Origin: Rhytidiadelphus loreus
Lineage: Eukaryota > Streptophyta > Bryopsida > Hypnales > Hylocomiaceae
Length of the DNA: 64,000 bases
Assembly (NCBI GenBank): GCA_947034895.1
Contig: OX344765.1
Coordinates: 43,901,001 to 43,965,000, forward strand
Direction of reading: 5' to 3'
The notes beneath the pieces were generated by a model that was given only the letters and a program-made list of their open reading frames with translations, did no database searches and was not told the DNA's origin. The position numbers and the translations under genes are program-made. Each line of letters opens with the position of its first letter. The first letter of the stretch is position 1. Below, one piece after another: positions 1 to 13,000 of this stretch.

Positions 1-1029
1 CCTGGCCTGGCCTTAGTGCAGGCGGCGGGCGTTGGAGTGCTCAATCATCGATCTTCCTTCGGTTGGCATGCAACGACCGTGTGTACGAGGCTCCAACAGT
101 GATTGCATGAGTGTTGTGATTTTTTTGTCACTGACGAAGTAAGCTTACAGGGCAATCCCTACCAAAGATAGATTTATGGTGAAACATGGTTTGACAAGGA
201 GGGTCATTTATTCCCATAAATCTTGATGAGAAGGCGATTGAAGGCAACTGAAGGCGACTACCAATGAGAAATGCATAAATGAATGACAATTGAGCAGTTG
301 TTAGGATAAATGAGAAACTCATAATTCTAGCTTACAATGATTTTCTCCGCTAGCATGGGAACATGGAAAATAATCCGCCCAAGAAATGAATGGTACATTA
401 CATGGAGGTGGTCTTAAGAAATAGAGGGTTTCACATAGACTTCGGGCAAGTGGATTGAGATCCCCTAATCCTAATCTAAATGTGATTTGCCAAACCTTCT
501 ATAATTTCTAACTTTTAGCTTGTTTTTGAAGTTGTTGTCCAATGTCAAAATTTGAATATTTTGTTTATGTCTATTCAAAGAACTTTGGAATGCGCTTCCA
601 ATGATAATAATTTCTAGTTCTAATTGTATACGCCTCAAATGTTAGAAATACATTTGGAAAGTCAATATTCAGGTTGGACTGAGGATGATCTACTTGTGGG
701 CCACTTGCAATGCTGGGTAGCACATGAACTTCCGAGATTTGAGCCATCAGCACCCCCGACCACATATGGTCCATCAAATGTGCCATAGGATCTGTATTTG
801 TGGTGATAAACACAAGAGTCTACATACATGGAAAATGAGATGGTTTTGTGAACATGATCCTTCCACTTGAATAAGATAATTTATTGGATGGGATGGTTGA
901 ACCTCATCTCTACAAAACCTGATCTGAGACTTGAGCGATCAGCAGCCCCAAAATAAAACACTAAACCTTATGCACTGCTTAGTTAGCATTTCAAGTGAAA
1001 AAACAGACAACCGAAACGGCTTTCACCAA
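1..1029. other. AT-rich stretch left of duplication copy A
   Basis: No gene is recognisable. The open frames at 128-322 and 571-813 have no family signature and no splice context. A stretch near 690-800 resembles part of the kinase gene 3' region: it shares the words around the GGTCCATCAAATGTGCCATA motif seen again near 4,712. It may be a decayed fragment of that gene. Confidence 0.4.
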
Positions 1030-2990
1030 ACTTGAATAAACTCTATTCAGTTCATAATCTAGAACTTTTGTATGGAAATTGCAGGATGAATGCTAATCAT
1101 CCTAATCTACACGTAAAACTTTGTTTTCCACCATTCTAATAAATATTGCAAAAGTTAATTTTTATTTATTTCAATGTTGAAATGGGTACTAAAAATATCT
1201 ATATATTAAAATTTATTGATTATTCTCATTTTATAAACTCATTTCTATTCAAAAATATTTGAACCATTCAATTCCAAAGAGTAAGAGAAAGAGTTTTATT
1301 TTGTGAGAAATGTAGTCAGAAAAAATATATAAAGTCGTATTTTGAACTCAATTGTAAAAAATTCCAAATAAATGAACAAATAAGGGATACCAATTGTTTA
1401 ATAGAACATTCTCACCAGTGGAATTAACAATTTTCAATTCTTTATAAAGTTATTAGTGTTCTAGGCTTTCTTTTCATTTAATTCCACCTCCTACATTATA
1501 AAGATGGAGATAAAGTTTTTTCGGGTTCAATTTTCCTAAACATATTCTCAAACCAATTTTCAACATGTGGACTAAAAGACACATGTTATGGAATACATGT
1601 TTATTTTTTTCTACAAATGTTGAAAGACAAAACTTTGCACGTTAGAAGAGTTTTCAGACTATGGGAAGATAGTGAGTTCTTGGGAGTTCCCAAACTGTAG
1701 GAATTTGGTTGTAGTAGCAATTTGATACAGTCTGATGTGGCCAAGAGACTTCCACATTGGATAATATTAATGTTTTTTTTCATTATTTTTTTCTAATTTT
1801 CTAATTTTCTAATACTCTACCATTGTTGTAGTGGTTCCCAAACACGGGAACAACCTTGAAATAGTCTTTTGGAGACCCCAAATCTTCCCTAATGATTTGA
1901 AACAACCAGAAAAAACTACATTTTGAGTTTTAGGCACATTAAGCGTGCAATTGGTGGGGATATTCACTCTAAAATTTTAGAATGATATACTTGAATAAGT
2001 TAACTAAATAATACTATTTTCAAATTCATTAAAATATGAATTAGATGAAGATTTTAGCTTTGCTTTGGAGACAAATGTTTTGAAGCACTTTTGCTAAACC
2101 TGAAAGAACTTTAGGGGTTAACATTTTTAGAAAAAAAACAAGTATATCTAAAATTTGTGGAAATTAGCCAATATCATTAGAGGGGATTTGGGGGTTCTGT
2201 AGGGTTGTGGGGAACATTGCAGCACCACTATAGTAGATAATAAATTTAAAAATATTATTTTTTCTTTGATTTTTTTTTCATTTAAAAACTAAATAAAAAA
2301 ATTAAAGTTAATATTATGATAGCTAGACGCTCATTTACTACAAGGATAATAATAAGGGGAACATGCCTATAGACAGCCCTCCTCTTGCCCCAAATCACAT
2401 TTAATGGTTGGAAAATGGGTTGAGAATATATGTAAAAAAATATAAATAAAGCAACCTTTATTTTAACTTAAAAGAAATTATAAAGTAATAGTCATTATGG
2501 TAGTACAATATTAAAGAATAAATGAAACCACTAATAACTTTTACAAGAAATTAAGAATTATTAATCCCAATAGTGAGAATGTTCTAATAAGGAACACACA
2601 TTCTATGTTTTTGTTTTTATTTGAAAATTTTCAAAACTAAATTAAGAAAAAAACTTTTATGTTTTTTCTCCTTCATGGCTGACAAACTAAAACTCCTTAT
2701 AACTTCTTCTCATGATTTGGAACCAAATGGTTCAAATGTTTTGAGTAGGTGTCAATCTAATCAATTAAATAAAATTATTTAATCTTTTTTTAAATCTTGT
2801 TTTAGCTATCAAGTTTGATATTGAAAGTTAAAAAATCTTATAATTTTACAATATTTATTTGAATGATGTGAAACAAAGCTTCACATGTAGAATAGAATAA
2901 TCACCATCCATCATAAAATATTCATGCAAAATTTCCAAATTTTGAAGTCAATAGAGTGTATGTAAATGCTGAAAAAATCCAAAATGGGAT
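1030..2990. repeat. Long-inverted-repeat element, copy in duplication A (outer ends eroded)
   Basis: The left arm (1,030-1,160) and the right arm (about 2,850-2,990) are imperfect inverted copies of each other around the words GCTAATCATCCTAATCTAC and GTGAAACAAAGCTTCACATG. The better preserved copy is at 19,630-21,150. No protein is recognisable inside, so this looks like a non-autonomous element with arms of 130 bp or more. Confidence 0.6.
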
Positions 2991-3667
2991 CTTTAGTCCT
3001 TTTGGAGTCAAGAACAAGCAAACTTATTCATATGTCTAAGATTAGTACATAACATTCTATAAACATTTGATTTTTTTCCCTCTTGATTCAAGGCAAAGAA
3101 ATCTTTTGTTGTGGGATATCTTAAATTCACATAACTTACATTCATGAGACACTTTCATTAGGCCTACGAGGAATAATTCATGGTGGAAATTTCTTGATTT
3201 TCTTCATTCCCAAGAGCAAAAAAGATCCCTCCCACATTCATCAACAATGATATGAAAGTTTGTGCATTGTAATGATTGAAGTAAACCACATGCTCCACCA
3301 TGGAGTGTACCACATTGTTTTTTCAAGCATAAATGAAACTAAAGTTTATTACAAAGCCATTCATTAAGACTTCTTTCCTTGTAGCAAAATGTCTATAATG
3401 GAATTCTCTAAATACAATAGTTGTCACCTCTACTAGCCAATAGAAGTTAATGTCCATCAAAGTGTTATAACATGAGATAAATTTTATATATTGTAATATG
3501 TGGTAACAATATGAATTCATGGTCATTTAGAGCAATTAAATGTTCATTGTGGTGCATTCTAAGTGCTAGTACTCAAATTTTGATACAATCATTGTAAATC
3601 AATGTAACTCCAAAGTATCTATGCCATTGTATCATAAAGAACACTCTTTCTTCTTTATTGGGTATAA

Positions 3668-3782
3668 AGGGGAAGGCCTCGAGGGGAGAGGGTTCCTGCA
3701 TTTAAGGGCACTGGACTGAAGACGTTAACCCGAGGTCATGCCCGAAAATGCAGGGACCCCGACCTGAGAGGGCTTCCCTTGC
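3668..3782. repeat. Short hairpin element next to minisatellite
   Basis: GGAAGGCCTC...GGGTTCCTGCATTT at the left is matched in inverted orientation by AAATGCAGGGACC...GGGCTTCCC at the right, giving a roughly 115-bp imperfect hairpin. It is absent from the equivalent place in copy B, so it arrived with or near the neighbouring minisatellite after the duplication, or copy B lost it. Confidence 0.5.
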
Positions 3783-3879
3783 ATAATGTACGTGAAAGAT
3801 TTCGTTCCAACTTCGTTTGATTTCTTTCCAATTGGTGTGCGAATGTGTCAAGGTACTTTCTGCTTCTGTATGAGGGTGC

Positions 3880-4225
3880 TTTCCACCATGTTGAAAAGAT
3901 AAAGAAATTTCTATGGTGCATTCCACTATGTTGAAAAGATAAAGAAATTTCTATGGTACATTCCACCATGTTGAACGGTGCATTCCACCATGTTGAACGG
4001 TGCATTCCAACATATTGAACGGTGCATTCCAACATATTGAACGGTGCATTCCACCATGTTGAACGGTGCATTCCACCATGTTGAACGGTGCATTCCACTA
4101 TGTTGAACGGTGCATTCCACTATGTTGAACGATGTATTCCACCATGTTGAAAAGATAAAGAAATTTCTATGGTGCATTCCACCATGTTGAATGGTGCATT
4201 CCACCATGTTCAACAATGCATTCCG
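3880..4225. repeat. Minisatellite, 22-bp unit (GGTGCATTCCACCATGTTGAAC type)
   Basis: About ten direct copies of a 22-bp unit are interspersed with a longer variant containing AAAGATAAAGAAATTTCTAT. Open frames that cross it on the minus strand are by-products of the repeat. The array is missing from the matching position of copy B (about 21,810). Confidence 0.9.
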
Positions 4226-4557
4226 CCAATGTTAATGTCCTACCTTGTGAATGGTGAGATTCCGCTATGGGAGGAGCAAATATTAATGAAGAGAAATCTT
4301 TCCAAGTGCATTATGAATAAGTAATGCCCATGATCTTTTTTCATATGAAAAACACGTTTGGAAATGCTTGGGCACTTATGGGATGAAGACCAGTCAAACA
4401 ACCAAGAATTGCCATGAAGTAATCGAATCAACCACAGTGAACACGCCCATTCCCGTCGTAGTCCTTCGTAACTCTTTAAAATGCAACTCTTCCAAATGGT
4501 CAAACCCAAAGACAGCGAGGCCAAGTAAAGCTTAGGTTCGTTGGACCAGAACAGAAG

Positions 4558-7500
4558 TCAAGCGGATTGATCTTCCTCATCCAAAAAACTCCGAAAGCAA
4601 CCAACAATGTTGTCGCGTATCACAGAAACTCCAAGTGCCAGGACACTCCAGGTATCACCTGCCCCAAAGAAGCCGACCACCCTTCCAGGATCTGAACGGA
4701 ACGGTGCGGTCGGTCCATCAAATGTGCCATAGGGTCCGTATTTCTGCTTGGTGGTGATGAAGCTAAGAGACGACACACGTTGGAAAAGGTCTGAATATAA
4801 TCCCTCCACTTGAACAAGATATTCGCTGGGGTGGTCGAACCTGATCTGTGCACAGAACAAAACAAAACACCGTAACTTAAGTACCATATGCAGTATCTCA
4901 CATCTGAGGCGGAGAAATCAGACTGAAGGGGAATCTCTTCTGAAACGCAACCTTTGAACAGAAACCAAGGTGGGGGGCTCTCACCGTTACTAAGTCCATT
5001 TCATTTGCCAACCCAGAAGAAATTGAACCATTTCGAGTACAAAAAAACTAAATTAGAAATGGTTGCCTACATACATGCCCTATGTAGCTGGACTGTAGCC
5101 ATCTTGCATCCAGTTAGTTTGCGACTCCCTAGAATTCTAGAGTGACCTTCAGAGCGCATTTCCGAAACTGTCATGTGGAGTCATGGATGGAAGAGCGAAG
5201 ATGACTTTGCAGGGCGAAGGGAGCGCTCACCCAGTCAGTGCTCGCTCCACCTTCTCTAATTCGTCCTCCTACAGTTATTTCAGCACGCCGCGGCTCCTCT
5301 AGAACAGAGTAAGAAAATGGTCCCAGCTCAAGTTTCTCTTCGTCCCTGAAATGAACTTTGAAAGCCCTAATATCACCCATTCGACCAGTGATACAATCCC
5401 AGGGAGCTACACCCCAGGGCCCCTGTTTCTGTGACATCCAGCCGCCAGTTCCCCAGTGAGTACAACAAATTGTCACAACAAAACTTTAGGGAACGGTATA
5501 TTTGACGCAACCTCATGGAGCTGGATCTACAGTATGCCGTAAATGAAAAAGGCACACTGAAGGAATCATGTGACATTCAATGAGTTCATGGACGAATTGG
5601 TATTGCATTGCAACTCATTAAACACAGACTCCGTCCACTCTCAACGAATGACATGCAGCATAAGTATGCACTAGTGAATCTTACCTGCACCGCGGCTGTC
5701 AATCTCCCAAAAGGCCACACTCGATCTATCGGCAAACAATAGGATTCACGGACTTCTGCACCCGCTTCTGCATCGCCAATATACAGAAAGTGGAATCAAC
5801 CTCAAAGTCGGCTTCCAGAGGGAACAACATGGGTGGGGAGTATAAATAGAGTCTTATTACATACCAGCCAGGACTTGGAGGCCTTTCAGATACCTCAACA
5901 CTCGACACACGTCTGCAAATGCAGGTCGCTTCCGAGGATCCGCATCCCAACACGCACAAATCAGGGAAGCCAAGTTAGTAGGGCAGCTGGAAGGAAGGCG
6001 TGGCCGCAAAGGAAAGGGGTCTGTCAGCTTTGAGTACAGATCAGTTACTCGAACATCCAGGAAAGGCTCCTCTCCTGACAAGATTTCGAAACACACAAGT
6101 CCAAAGCTGTAAACATCAGCTTTCATTGGAAAGGCATCTTCCAGATGATCGTCCTCCATATTGGCCCCGAATATCTCAGGTGCCATCCATTTCCTCGTAC
6201 CTACGTTGTGTGTCAAATGAGAGTACCGGGTTATTTCTCGCTTGGTCTTCACCAGCCCAAAATCGGTAATCTTCGCAAACACAAACCCATCATCCGCACC
6301 ACCACCAGATACCGGGTTGACAAGAATGTTCATGGACTTGAGGTCGCGATGGGCCATCTTCTGAGAATGGATGTAGCTCACAGCATCCGCGATCTGGAGC
6401 ATCAAGTCGATGGCGGCAGGAAGAGAAAAAGGCTGAACCCTAGCTCCTCCTTGCATTCGGTTTCTCATGAACTTGTGCAAATCCATAGCCATTAGATCCA
6501 TCAGAAGGGAGTCCTCCGAGTTCGCAAGTACTTTGACGATGTGTGGGTGATTCATTTTCACTAATGCATCGGCCTCAGCTCGTAAAGTAGGGAGCCCGGC
6601 GTGATTGAAAATTTTCTGAGCGTAATTGAATCCTAACCACGTCACTTCTATAACCTGACCAAATGAACCTGAGCCTAGTGGCCGAACATACTTCACAACG
6701 TCTTGGTCAAAACTCCACAACAAGGATTTGTGGTCCTGCTTCCCCGGGATCCTGTCATTGACCTGGCATTCTGGCTGACCCAGTGTTTCGGGATACTCAC
6801 CCTGGCCCGGCGCCACTGCGGCTTCCTGCACACACACCGCACAACATCAACACCACGCGCCTGCTGTTACTCATCCACTTTGCGTTACACAGAACTAGGT
6901 TACTGCGCCGTCCCTGCCATTCACACCTATGCACGGCACGGCACAGAATCCTACCTGTTTGGGGTACGACCCCTTCCCTCCATAATCCTCGGGGGAAAGT
7001 CCTCTCAATACTTGGCCAGCAAGACAATAAGATGGATTTTGGTGCAAATGCATATTGCCACAATCTACAGCACTGCAAGGATGATCCTGCTTCCAATTCT
7101 CCAGTTCTTCCAGTAGCTGCTGCCAATCTTCTTCCGCTGCTTTCTCCAGCAAAAAGTGCTCATGGTACCCAAGTTGGGCTTGCCAAGGAAAATCTTTCAG
7201 CGCCGCGGAATCCGACACGAGTTTCCTGCAGGCCATGGTGTGCAACACTACCGATGTGCACCAGTGAATTTCTCTTAAAATATCGGTAAATGCTTCGGAC
7301 CGCTCCGCATGTGGAAGAGCTGCCTTCAGCGGAGGCAACCCCCTGCAACAATCTTCACTTACGCTTTTCGCGCGCGTCAGCACCCTTTTCAACTCTGGCG
7401 TCACTTGCATCCGCGCAGCTGATTCCCAAGGACTCTGAGCGCCATCGATCCAATACGACAGAGGAAGTTCGTCGACTGGGCCCCAATTTTGGAGAGCATG

Positions 7501-7812
7501 CCGAATATAGGTCACAAGAACCTGGTGCTGGCGTCTACAGCCCTTGACATCCACACCCAGTGAGGGATACTTTGAACCAGATTTCTCTGCAGGAAAAGCA
7601 GGTGAACAGATTAGTGCTTCACATAGTCCTACGCAAAAAGAAGTCCCTAAAACCAGACAGAAGGTGGGAATTCGACAGGATTGTCTAGTCGATTCTGAAT
7701 AGGGGAAGCGAAGTTGCTTACTTCGGTCGTTGGAGCGCTGCTGCCCACCACTCGTGGAAGTACCAGCATCTGTAGGGGCATTCCGCACCCAACGATTTGC
7801 AAGCCAGTCCAT
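4558..7812 (-). CDS. Protein kinase with C-terminal jacalin-like lectin domain, copy A (CCCH finger deleted)
   Basis: Six exons are inferred on the minus strand: 7,812-7,722, 7,586-6,955, 6,825-5,865, 5,755-5,685, 5,428-5,231 and 4,845-4,558. They join in consistent phases to 746 residues ending in TGA. The start codon was chosen because the short first exon from 7,812 reads MDWLANRW and is matched in copy B. Residues of about 1-240 form a helical region of a kind that precedes some plant TKL kinases (DUF1221-like, uncertain). The kinase domain has the P-loop GSGSFGQV, the lysine in [16 protein letters not shown] and WMAPE, so every catalytic residue is present. A jacalin-like fold follows, from GPWG through [14 protein letters not shown] and GRVVGFFG. 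It probably works as a cytosolic serine/threonine kinase with a carbohydrate-binding tail. The CCCH finger of copy B is missing through an exact in-frame deletion. The exon 5 acceptor is the least certain boundary. Confidence 0.8.
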
Positions 7813-8237
7813 AGCGAGGGCCAAGAATATTCGCAACAGCACCGAACACGAAAATTCAAAACAATCGCCTTCCACACATGCCTCACGTGCACGAACAACG
7901 TCAGCTCCAAACACCAAGCTTGCTCCATCGCCACTCCAAACAATTTAACAACCCATTGCCATGCGCAGGCAATGCACGAACCTTAGCAGGAAGCCCAGTC
8001 CACTTCCAATTCAGGGCGCTCTGTCCGACTAGAGCCCAACGAATCCCTTCTACTGCAATTTGGTGGTCGATGTGAACACATTTCAGTACTTTGAGTACCG
8101 GGAATTCAAAAATGGCAAGGATCTGGACAGGTGGACTGCATCTTACGGTTCATTGGAGAAGTCTGTGTGTGTTGAAGTAGGATTGGCGGAGCAAAGGCGG
8201 TTAGGCTCGTACGATCGGAGCATTTAGGTACGTGGAG

Positions 8238-8336
8238 ATGGGCAAGAATGTGGGCTCTGCCACCAATGCCATGGCTGGTGGTGAGGCTGCTGAAGCTGCT
8301 GGTCGTCAGATCGACAACTCCAAGTTCACTAAGTAA
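8238..8336 (+). CDS. Short conserved ORF or terminal exon (32 residues)
   Basis: This frame begins MGKNVGSATNAMAGG and ends KFTK before TAA. The second half (AMAGGEAAEAAGRQID) is almost unchanged in copy B at 28,508-28,581, whereas the DNA immediately upstream has diverged by indels. That pattern suggests real coding sequence, perhaps the last exon of a longer plus-strand gene, because an AG acceptor (TTTAG) lies just before it. I do not recognise the family. The sequence following it in both copies looks like a long AT-rich 3' untranslated region. Confidence 0.4.
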   Translation: MGKNVGSATNAMAGGEAAEAAGRQIDNSKFTK

Positions 8337-9010
8337 ATAAATTAGCATCCAAGCTATGCAGTGAGTCTTTATACTTCGTTATATGTATTTGCAGAGGACA
8401 GGTTTGCACTGGGGATGTGAATGATGACGTCAATCGGTGTAATCTGCAATAAACAGTGCGTTTGATATGCACACAATATAATATGTCTACGAGACTGTTT
8501 GCGTCTCTTTGGCTTTACAAGTTTAGCACAATGTTTCATTAACCTGTTGTAAAACTTCTCTGTGACGAGCCATGCTTCTGATCTATGTTTCTATCCTGCC
8601 CAGTATATTGTAATGCGTGCCGCAGAGGAATAATCAATTGTCGTTCTTTAGATGAATGGTGACATTCAGCTGCACGAACCTGGAAACTTTTGTAGCACTC
8701 GTCTGGATTTGTATTCGAGGCTGTATATCCTCAAAAGTGCCTTAGAATTTCTCCAATTTTGTTATCCTTGCTATGGAGGTTTGCGAAAATTGCACTGACA
8801 ATTAGCGTTCGTTAGTGGCACTTGGTTTAGCAATTCGTATGTTTTCTTTTGTTCTTGCAGCAGTATAAATTACACCTTGTACTCACGTAGTAAGCTGATT
8901 GCACCTCGAATAGCCTGAATAAAGATTTAAGCCTGTTTCCAACGTTGACAGTGAAAACTTAAGGAGTTTCCTGAATTTTGTTAGCATGCATTTTTTTGAC
9001 AATGAGTGAA
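8337..9010 (+). other. Conserved 3' flank; holds the empty site of the 21.65-kb element
   Basis: The sequence matches copy B at 28,585-28,705, 30,328-30,360 and 52,017-52,541. The empty target of the giant element is TAC at 8,488-8,490, corresponding to TAA in copy B. The empty target of the two small elements is near 8,450. No protein is evident. Confidence 0.75.
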
Positions 9011-9768
9011 CTATGAATTAAAGTCAAAAGTGTTGGAAATATATGTTCCCAAAGTTTACTCAAGGTCTTCTACTGTTTAGAGCACTTGCATATTATCAAG
9101 AATGTAAATGGGATGGTTTTGCTAACAGGTCGCAATCAGGTATAGTTACCTGAGTTGCTACGCTTTGTTGTGGACGTGACAAGTTGCATTTGAATAATTG
9201 CGACATTCAGATGGCTAATTCAACAAGAGTGGAAGGTTTTGGATCACCTTCCTAACTCCATAGCAAACAACGAGTTTGGTGATTTTGATTTCAGAACATA
9301 TCGTTGAACACAAATGCAGTCGTTATATTCTATAATCTTCAAATGAGCATAAACCCCAGCACCAGAGCCAAATTCTTCCCCAATCGAAAGTGTGTGTCTA
9401 TAATTGCTGCAAGACCGGTCGTTGGACGACTTCAATGTTGAATCCTGACATGAAAATAAGAGCATAATCAGTGTATTCATCCCTGCTGCCATTGATGACT
9501 CTAGCTGAGGATATTCCCAGACCTCTAATCTGGTAACCACGACATTATTTGGATGTGTGACATTTTTCTTTAGTCGGTATCAGTCAGGAGATGCTGAGCA
9601 TTAGACCCGACTTTTGTTCGTCTCAATTGCGTGACAGTCATCTCCTTCCCGCGAGTGCGAGGAATTATGTAGGAAAGATGACCAAGTTTGCTGGTGACAA
9701 GGATCTTTTCATGGTTGGATCCAAATACTCAGCCTGGAAGTATGGGCCCTATCCATTTCTCTCCTGAG
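9011..9768. other. Unique stretch with possible gene fragment
   Basis: On the plus strand, about 9,670-9,760 reads as a plausible coding fragment (MTKFAGDKDLFMVGSKYSAW in one frame) that stops at the hairpin element at 9,769. The minus frame at 9,244-9,540 (98 residues) has no recognised signature. I cannot name either. Confidence 0.25.
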
Positions 9769-10013
9769 ATGGTCAATTTCATTAAAATGGCGGTATTCCA
9801 CATGCCATTTTAATGGAATATTTTTTACAAAAGAGAATAAGTGTGCCGTGATAGGGTCATACATGTGCCAATTTTATGCCTAGCACATTCAAATTACTCA
9901 TAGTTCACACATTTCCACTCCCCTTGCACAATCTTTCCATTGTTTTCATTCTTTCAATGGTTTCATTTTGTGCCATTTTAATGGCATACCGCCATTTTAA
10001 CGAAATTGACCAT
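9769..10013. mobile_element. Hairpin MITE, 245 bp, TGAG target duplication
   Basis: Terminal inverted repeats begin ATGGTCAATTTCATTAAAAT and extend over about 28 bp with one or two differences. Both ends also share inner words around TGCCATTTTAATGG. The direct repeat TGAG at 9,765-9,768 and 10,014-10,017 flanks it. It has no coding capacity, so it is a non-autonomous miniature element. Confidence 0.75.
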
Positions 10014-13000
10014 TGAGGGGAATTCTAGTTGAATACAGTATATGCTTAAGTAATCCCAACTCACCAAACGTAACACAAGTGGGACCAGGCACTTCGAAAA
10101 CGGCAACAGTTACTATTAGTTTGTATCCGAATGGATCATTACTAAACTACGACATTCACAAGTTCCTCACAACCTCAGCCTGTGGAGCTCATTTCTGTCG
10201 AGGTCACATTCAACCATGCATTGGGTCACTCTGGAGAGCATGGTTATCTGGAATCAAGACCTTGTCCTTCTCTCACTGATGCTATGGTGTCTTTCTCTCA
10301 AGACTTTGGGTTGAGCATCGTTGCCTGAGATCCAACTGTAAGTTGCGGTTGTATCCAATATCCTGAAAGACAGTACAACCTTGCGAAGTTTACAGACATA
10401 ACCGATCTCTGGCCACTCCCACAGCAAGGATCAGATCATTGTTGAATCAGATCCAATTGTAGGCCGGTGGAGGTTCGATTGAGTGACAAGAAAGTGCGAC
10501 CTTGGCATGCAAATAGTGCATGAGCAGTTCTTCTGTTCTTATTACGCCCCAATTAAGTTATGTTGCTTTAGGTGCTCTCTTCGCTCATTTCCTTGCTTCT
10601 GGGTCATGGGAAAACGAATCGTTATGTCGCCAGTGGCCTTCATGCTGCTTGTGATAGAAGATGCAACCACCATGGCCAGGGCGAGTTTATTGAACCTGCA
10701 TAGTCATATTTATTCATGGGGCCATGTTCAAGAATAATATAATTATGCATGAAGTGAGGAGCGGAGAGAGTAGCAACTGGTCTATCCTGGCTAAGTTAAG
10801 CTTAGGTCTGCTCTTGGTGTTTCTGACTTGGCATGTAATGCAAGAAAAGAAAAGAATTCATACTATGTTTAAGCTTGCTCCCAAGTTGATGCAAGCAGTG
10901 CCTCTAGGAAAAAGAATGGACTTGGGATGGACCGTCCATTGCTATTGGATTAATATCAAGTTACCTGTGATAAATTCATAAGATCTTTCATTAAATACAC
11001 TGGGCATGTGAGTTTTAGAATTCCTCCAGCAACTGCTCCCGTGTTCTCTTCATATGAGAATATGTTTTTGCTGTGTACTGTACAGTACAGTAAGCCTACA
11101 TCAGAGTTGCAATAATGGAACAATAATATCAAAACAACAGCAGGCTTTACAAATGCCCAAATGGAACCTCAAATGAGAGAAAGTCCTAGCTAGATTGGAG
11201 TGCGTTGTACAAATTTAAGGTCTTCAATTAGCAGATAGACATTTTCAACGTACTTAATCCTTGATGAAATAAAGGTTGCCAAATTCATACACAACTAACC
11301 CCAATTGCATTACAATTGGAGGATTCTGGCAATATTGACATTTACAAACGGGTGTGTTTGAAACCTCACAAAATAACAGCCCGAACTTTGAGCCCGAACT
11401 TTGAGAACTTTGTCCTGCATGATGTCAAGATTTTTTCAATTTGAATTGAGTGAATATAAAAAATTGAGGTCGCGGTATTTACAATTTAGAACCTACATAC
11501 TTGGATCATTTGAGAGTTGTTTGACCTTGAAGAAGGGATTTTGCATAACAACATAGATATAGTGACAACAATCATTAGTACCTTCAAGAGAAATTCCAAA
11601 GAGGGTATCCAAAGCATGGCTTCCATATCCCTACTTCATCATCAATCTTCATTATCCTCTCATAATGGTGGCACATTTTGAATATCAATATTACAATGCG
11701 AGATGATAGTGCATCCAAAGTCTACATTATTTAAAAAAAAATTCCCCTGTTAGATTTGTACATTGGTTGAAAGCCAAATGGGCCTCCACATGGGCCAAAT
11801 TTTCTCTGAATTTTTTTAGTCCCCAATCTTGCGTTGAACACTCGGTGATCATACGGGCCAAAAAACTATTTTTTATTTATTTTTTATTTTTTGGATATTT
11901 CTTATTTTTTGTAATTGCACATTTTCATATAGTCAAACAACCCTATACAAGGTCTAAATTTTCTTCTAATGAGTCTACAAAGTGAAGATGTGCATTTCCA
12001 CCCACATATTCCTACCATAGAAACCCAACAAATTTGCATGAATTGTCCAAAACAAATTGTATTATACAAATAAATAATGCTTTGTGTATCCAATAGTTGG
12101 ATGTAATTCAAAGTGCATAAAAGGATGGGCAACTTAGCCATGAATTTGGTTTCTAGTCATCATCAAATATGTTGCTAAGATTCTAAGAGAAACTAAAAGT
12201 TTTTTTTTGTACTCTTTCAAAAGACTATCACCTCTACCATTGTTAGAAGTCACAAAGATTAGAAAACAAATTAAGACGACATCTACCAAAAGCAAGTAAC
12301 GTAGGTGTATTATCCCCTAAGAACTAGAACCCAATAGATGAGTGATAAATATTTTTGAGAGCTTACATGGGAGTTCTATGAGATGAACAAAGTTCATCCA
12401 AATATGTTGGAAAACTGTCATTTGTCTATTGACTCTATTCTTGTTGTACCTAGCTTTTTTGCTCAATGCCCCATTCTTGTGTGTAAGATCATGAATTAGT
12501 TCAAGTTGCAATCGAAAAAAAAGAAAGTCTTGCAAAAACAAACATTCTCTTATATGGGGAATTTCATTAAAATGACATATTCAATCAACCATTTTTCAAA
12601 CCACACAATCTATTTGTATTTTTCTATTTTATCTTATCTTATAGATCCAAAGTCTATTTTACCTCAAAAGCTTGAGATCTGATTTTCTCCTCCTACTTAG
12701 GTACGAAGGGGCTCTTGGGGCTAGGAATTGTAAAAAGATTCGCATTTATGTGATTTTTGTTGGGTTTTCTCGCCATGGATATCTATGCCATAAAAATAAT
12801 TAAGTCATGAAGTTCTAGAATAACATAATCTTGGGGTGTGTCCGTTTAGTACGATCGAGGTAGTGGTAAGAGAAAAGCGAACGTTTGTACTAGACGACTA
12901 ATCGATAGCCTACATCAAAGGTTTGGAGTAAAGTAAACTAGCCCATTACCATTCACTTTCCGATTCCATCATGAGACCAACCCAATTTAGTCACCCTACT

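Larger units (their letters stand above)
1030..9010 (+). repeat. Segmental duplication copy A
   Basis: This block is collinear with 19,675-52,545. Shared landmarks in the same order are the long-repeat arm with GGATGAATGCTAATCATCC (1,083), the region 3,000-3,660 (matching 21,120-21,810), all six exons of the kinase-lectin gene, the short ORF at 8,238, and the 3' tail 8,461-9,005 (matching 30,328-30,360 and then 52,017-52,541). Copy A has its own insertion at about 3,660-4,235. It lacks the transposons found in copy B, so it preserves their empty sites. Limits are approximate, within about 30 bp. Confidence 0.85.

Noticed and set aside
3736..4216. Minus-strand proteins of 96-120 codons with repeated ECTVQHGGMHRS
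   Set aside because: They are translations of the 22-bp minisatellite.
5833..6495. Plus-strand frames opposite the kinase exons (also 23,576-25,564)
   Set aside because: They are shadows of the minus-strand kinase gene, which has the conserved motifs, splice sites and matching paralogue.
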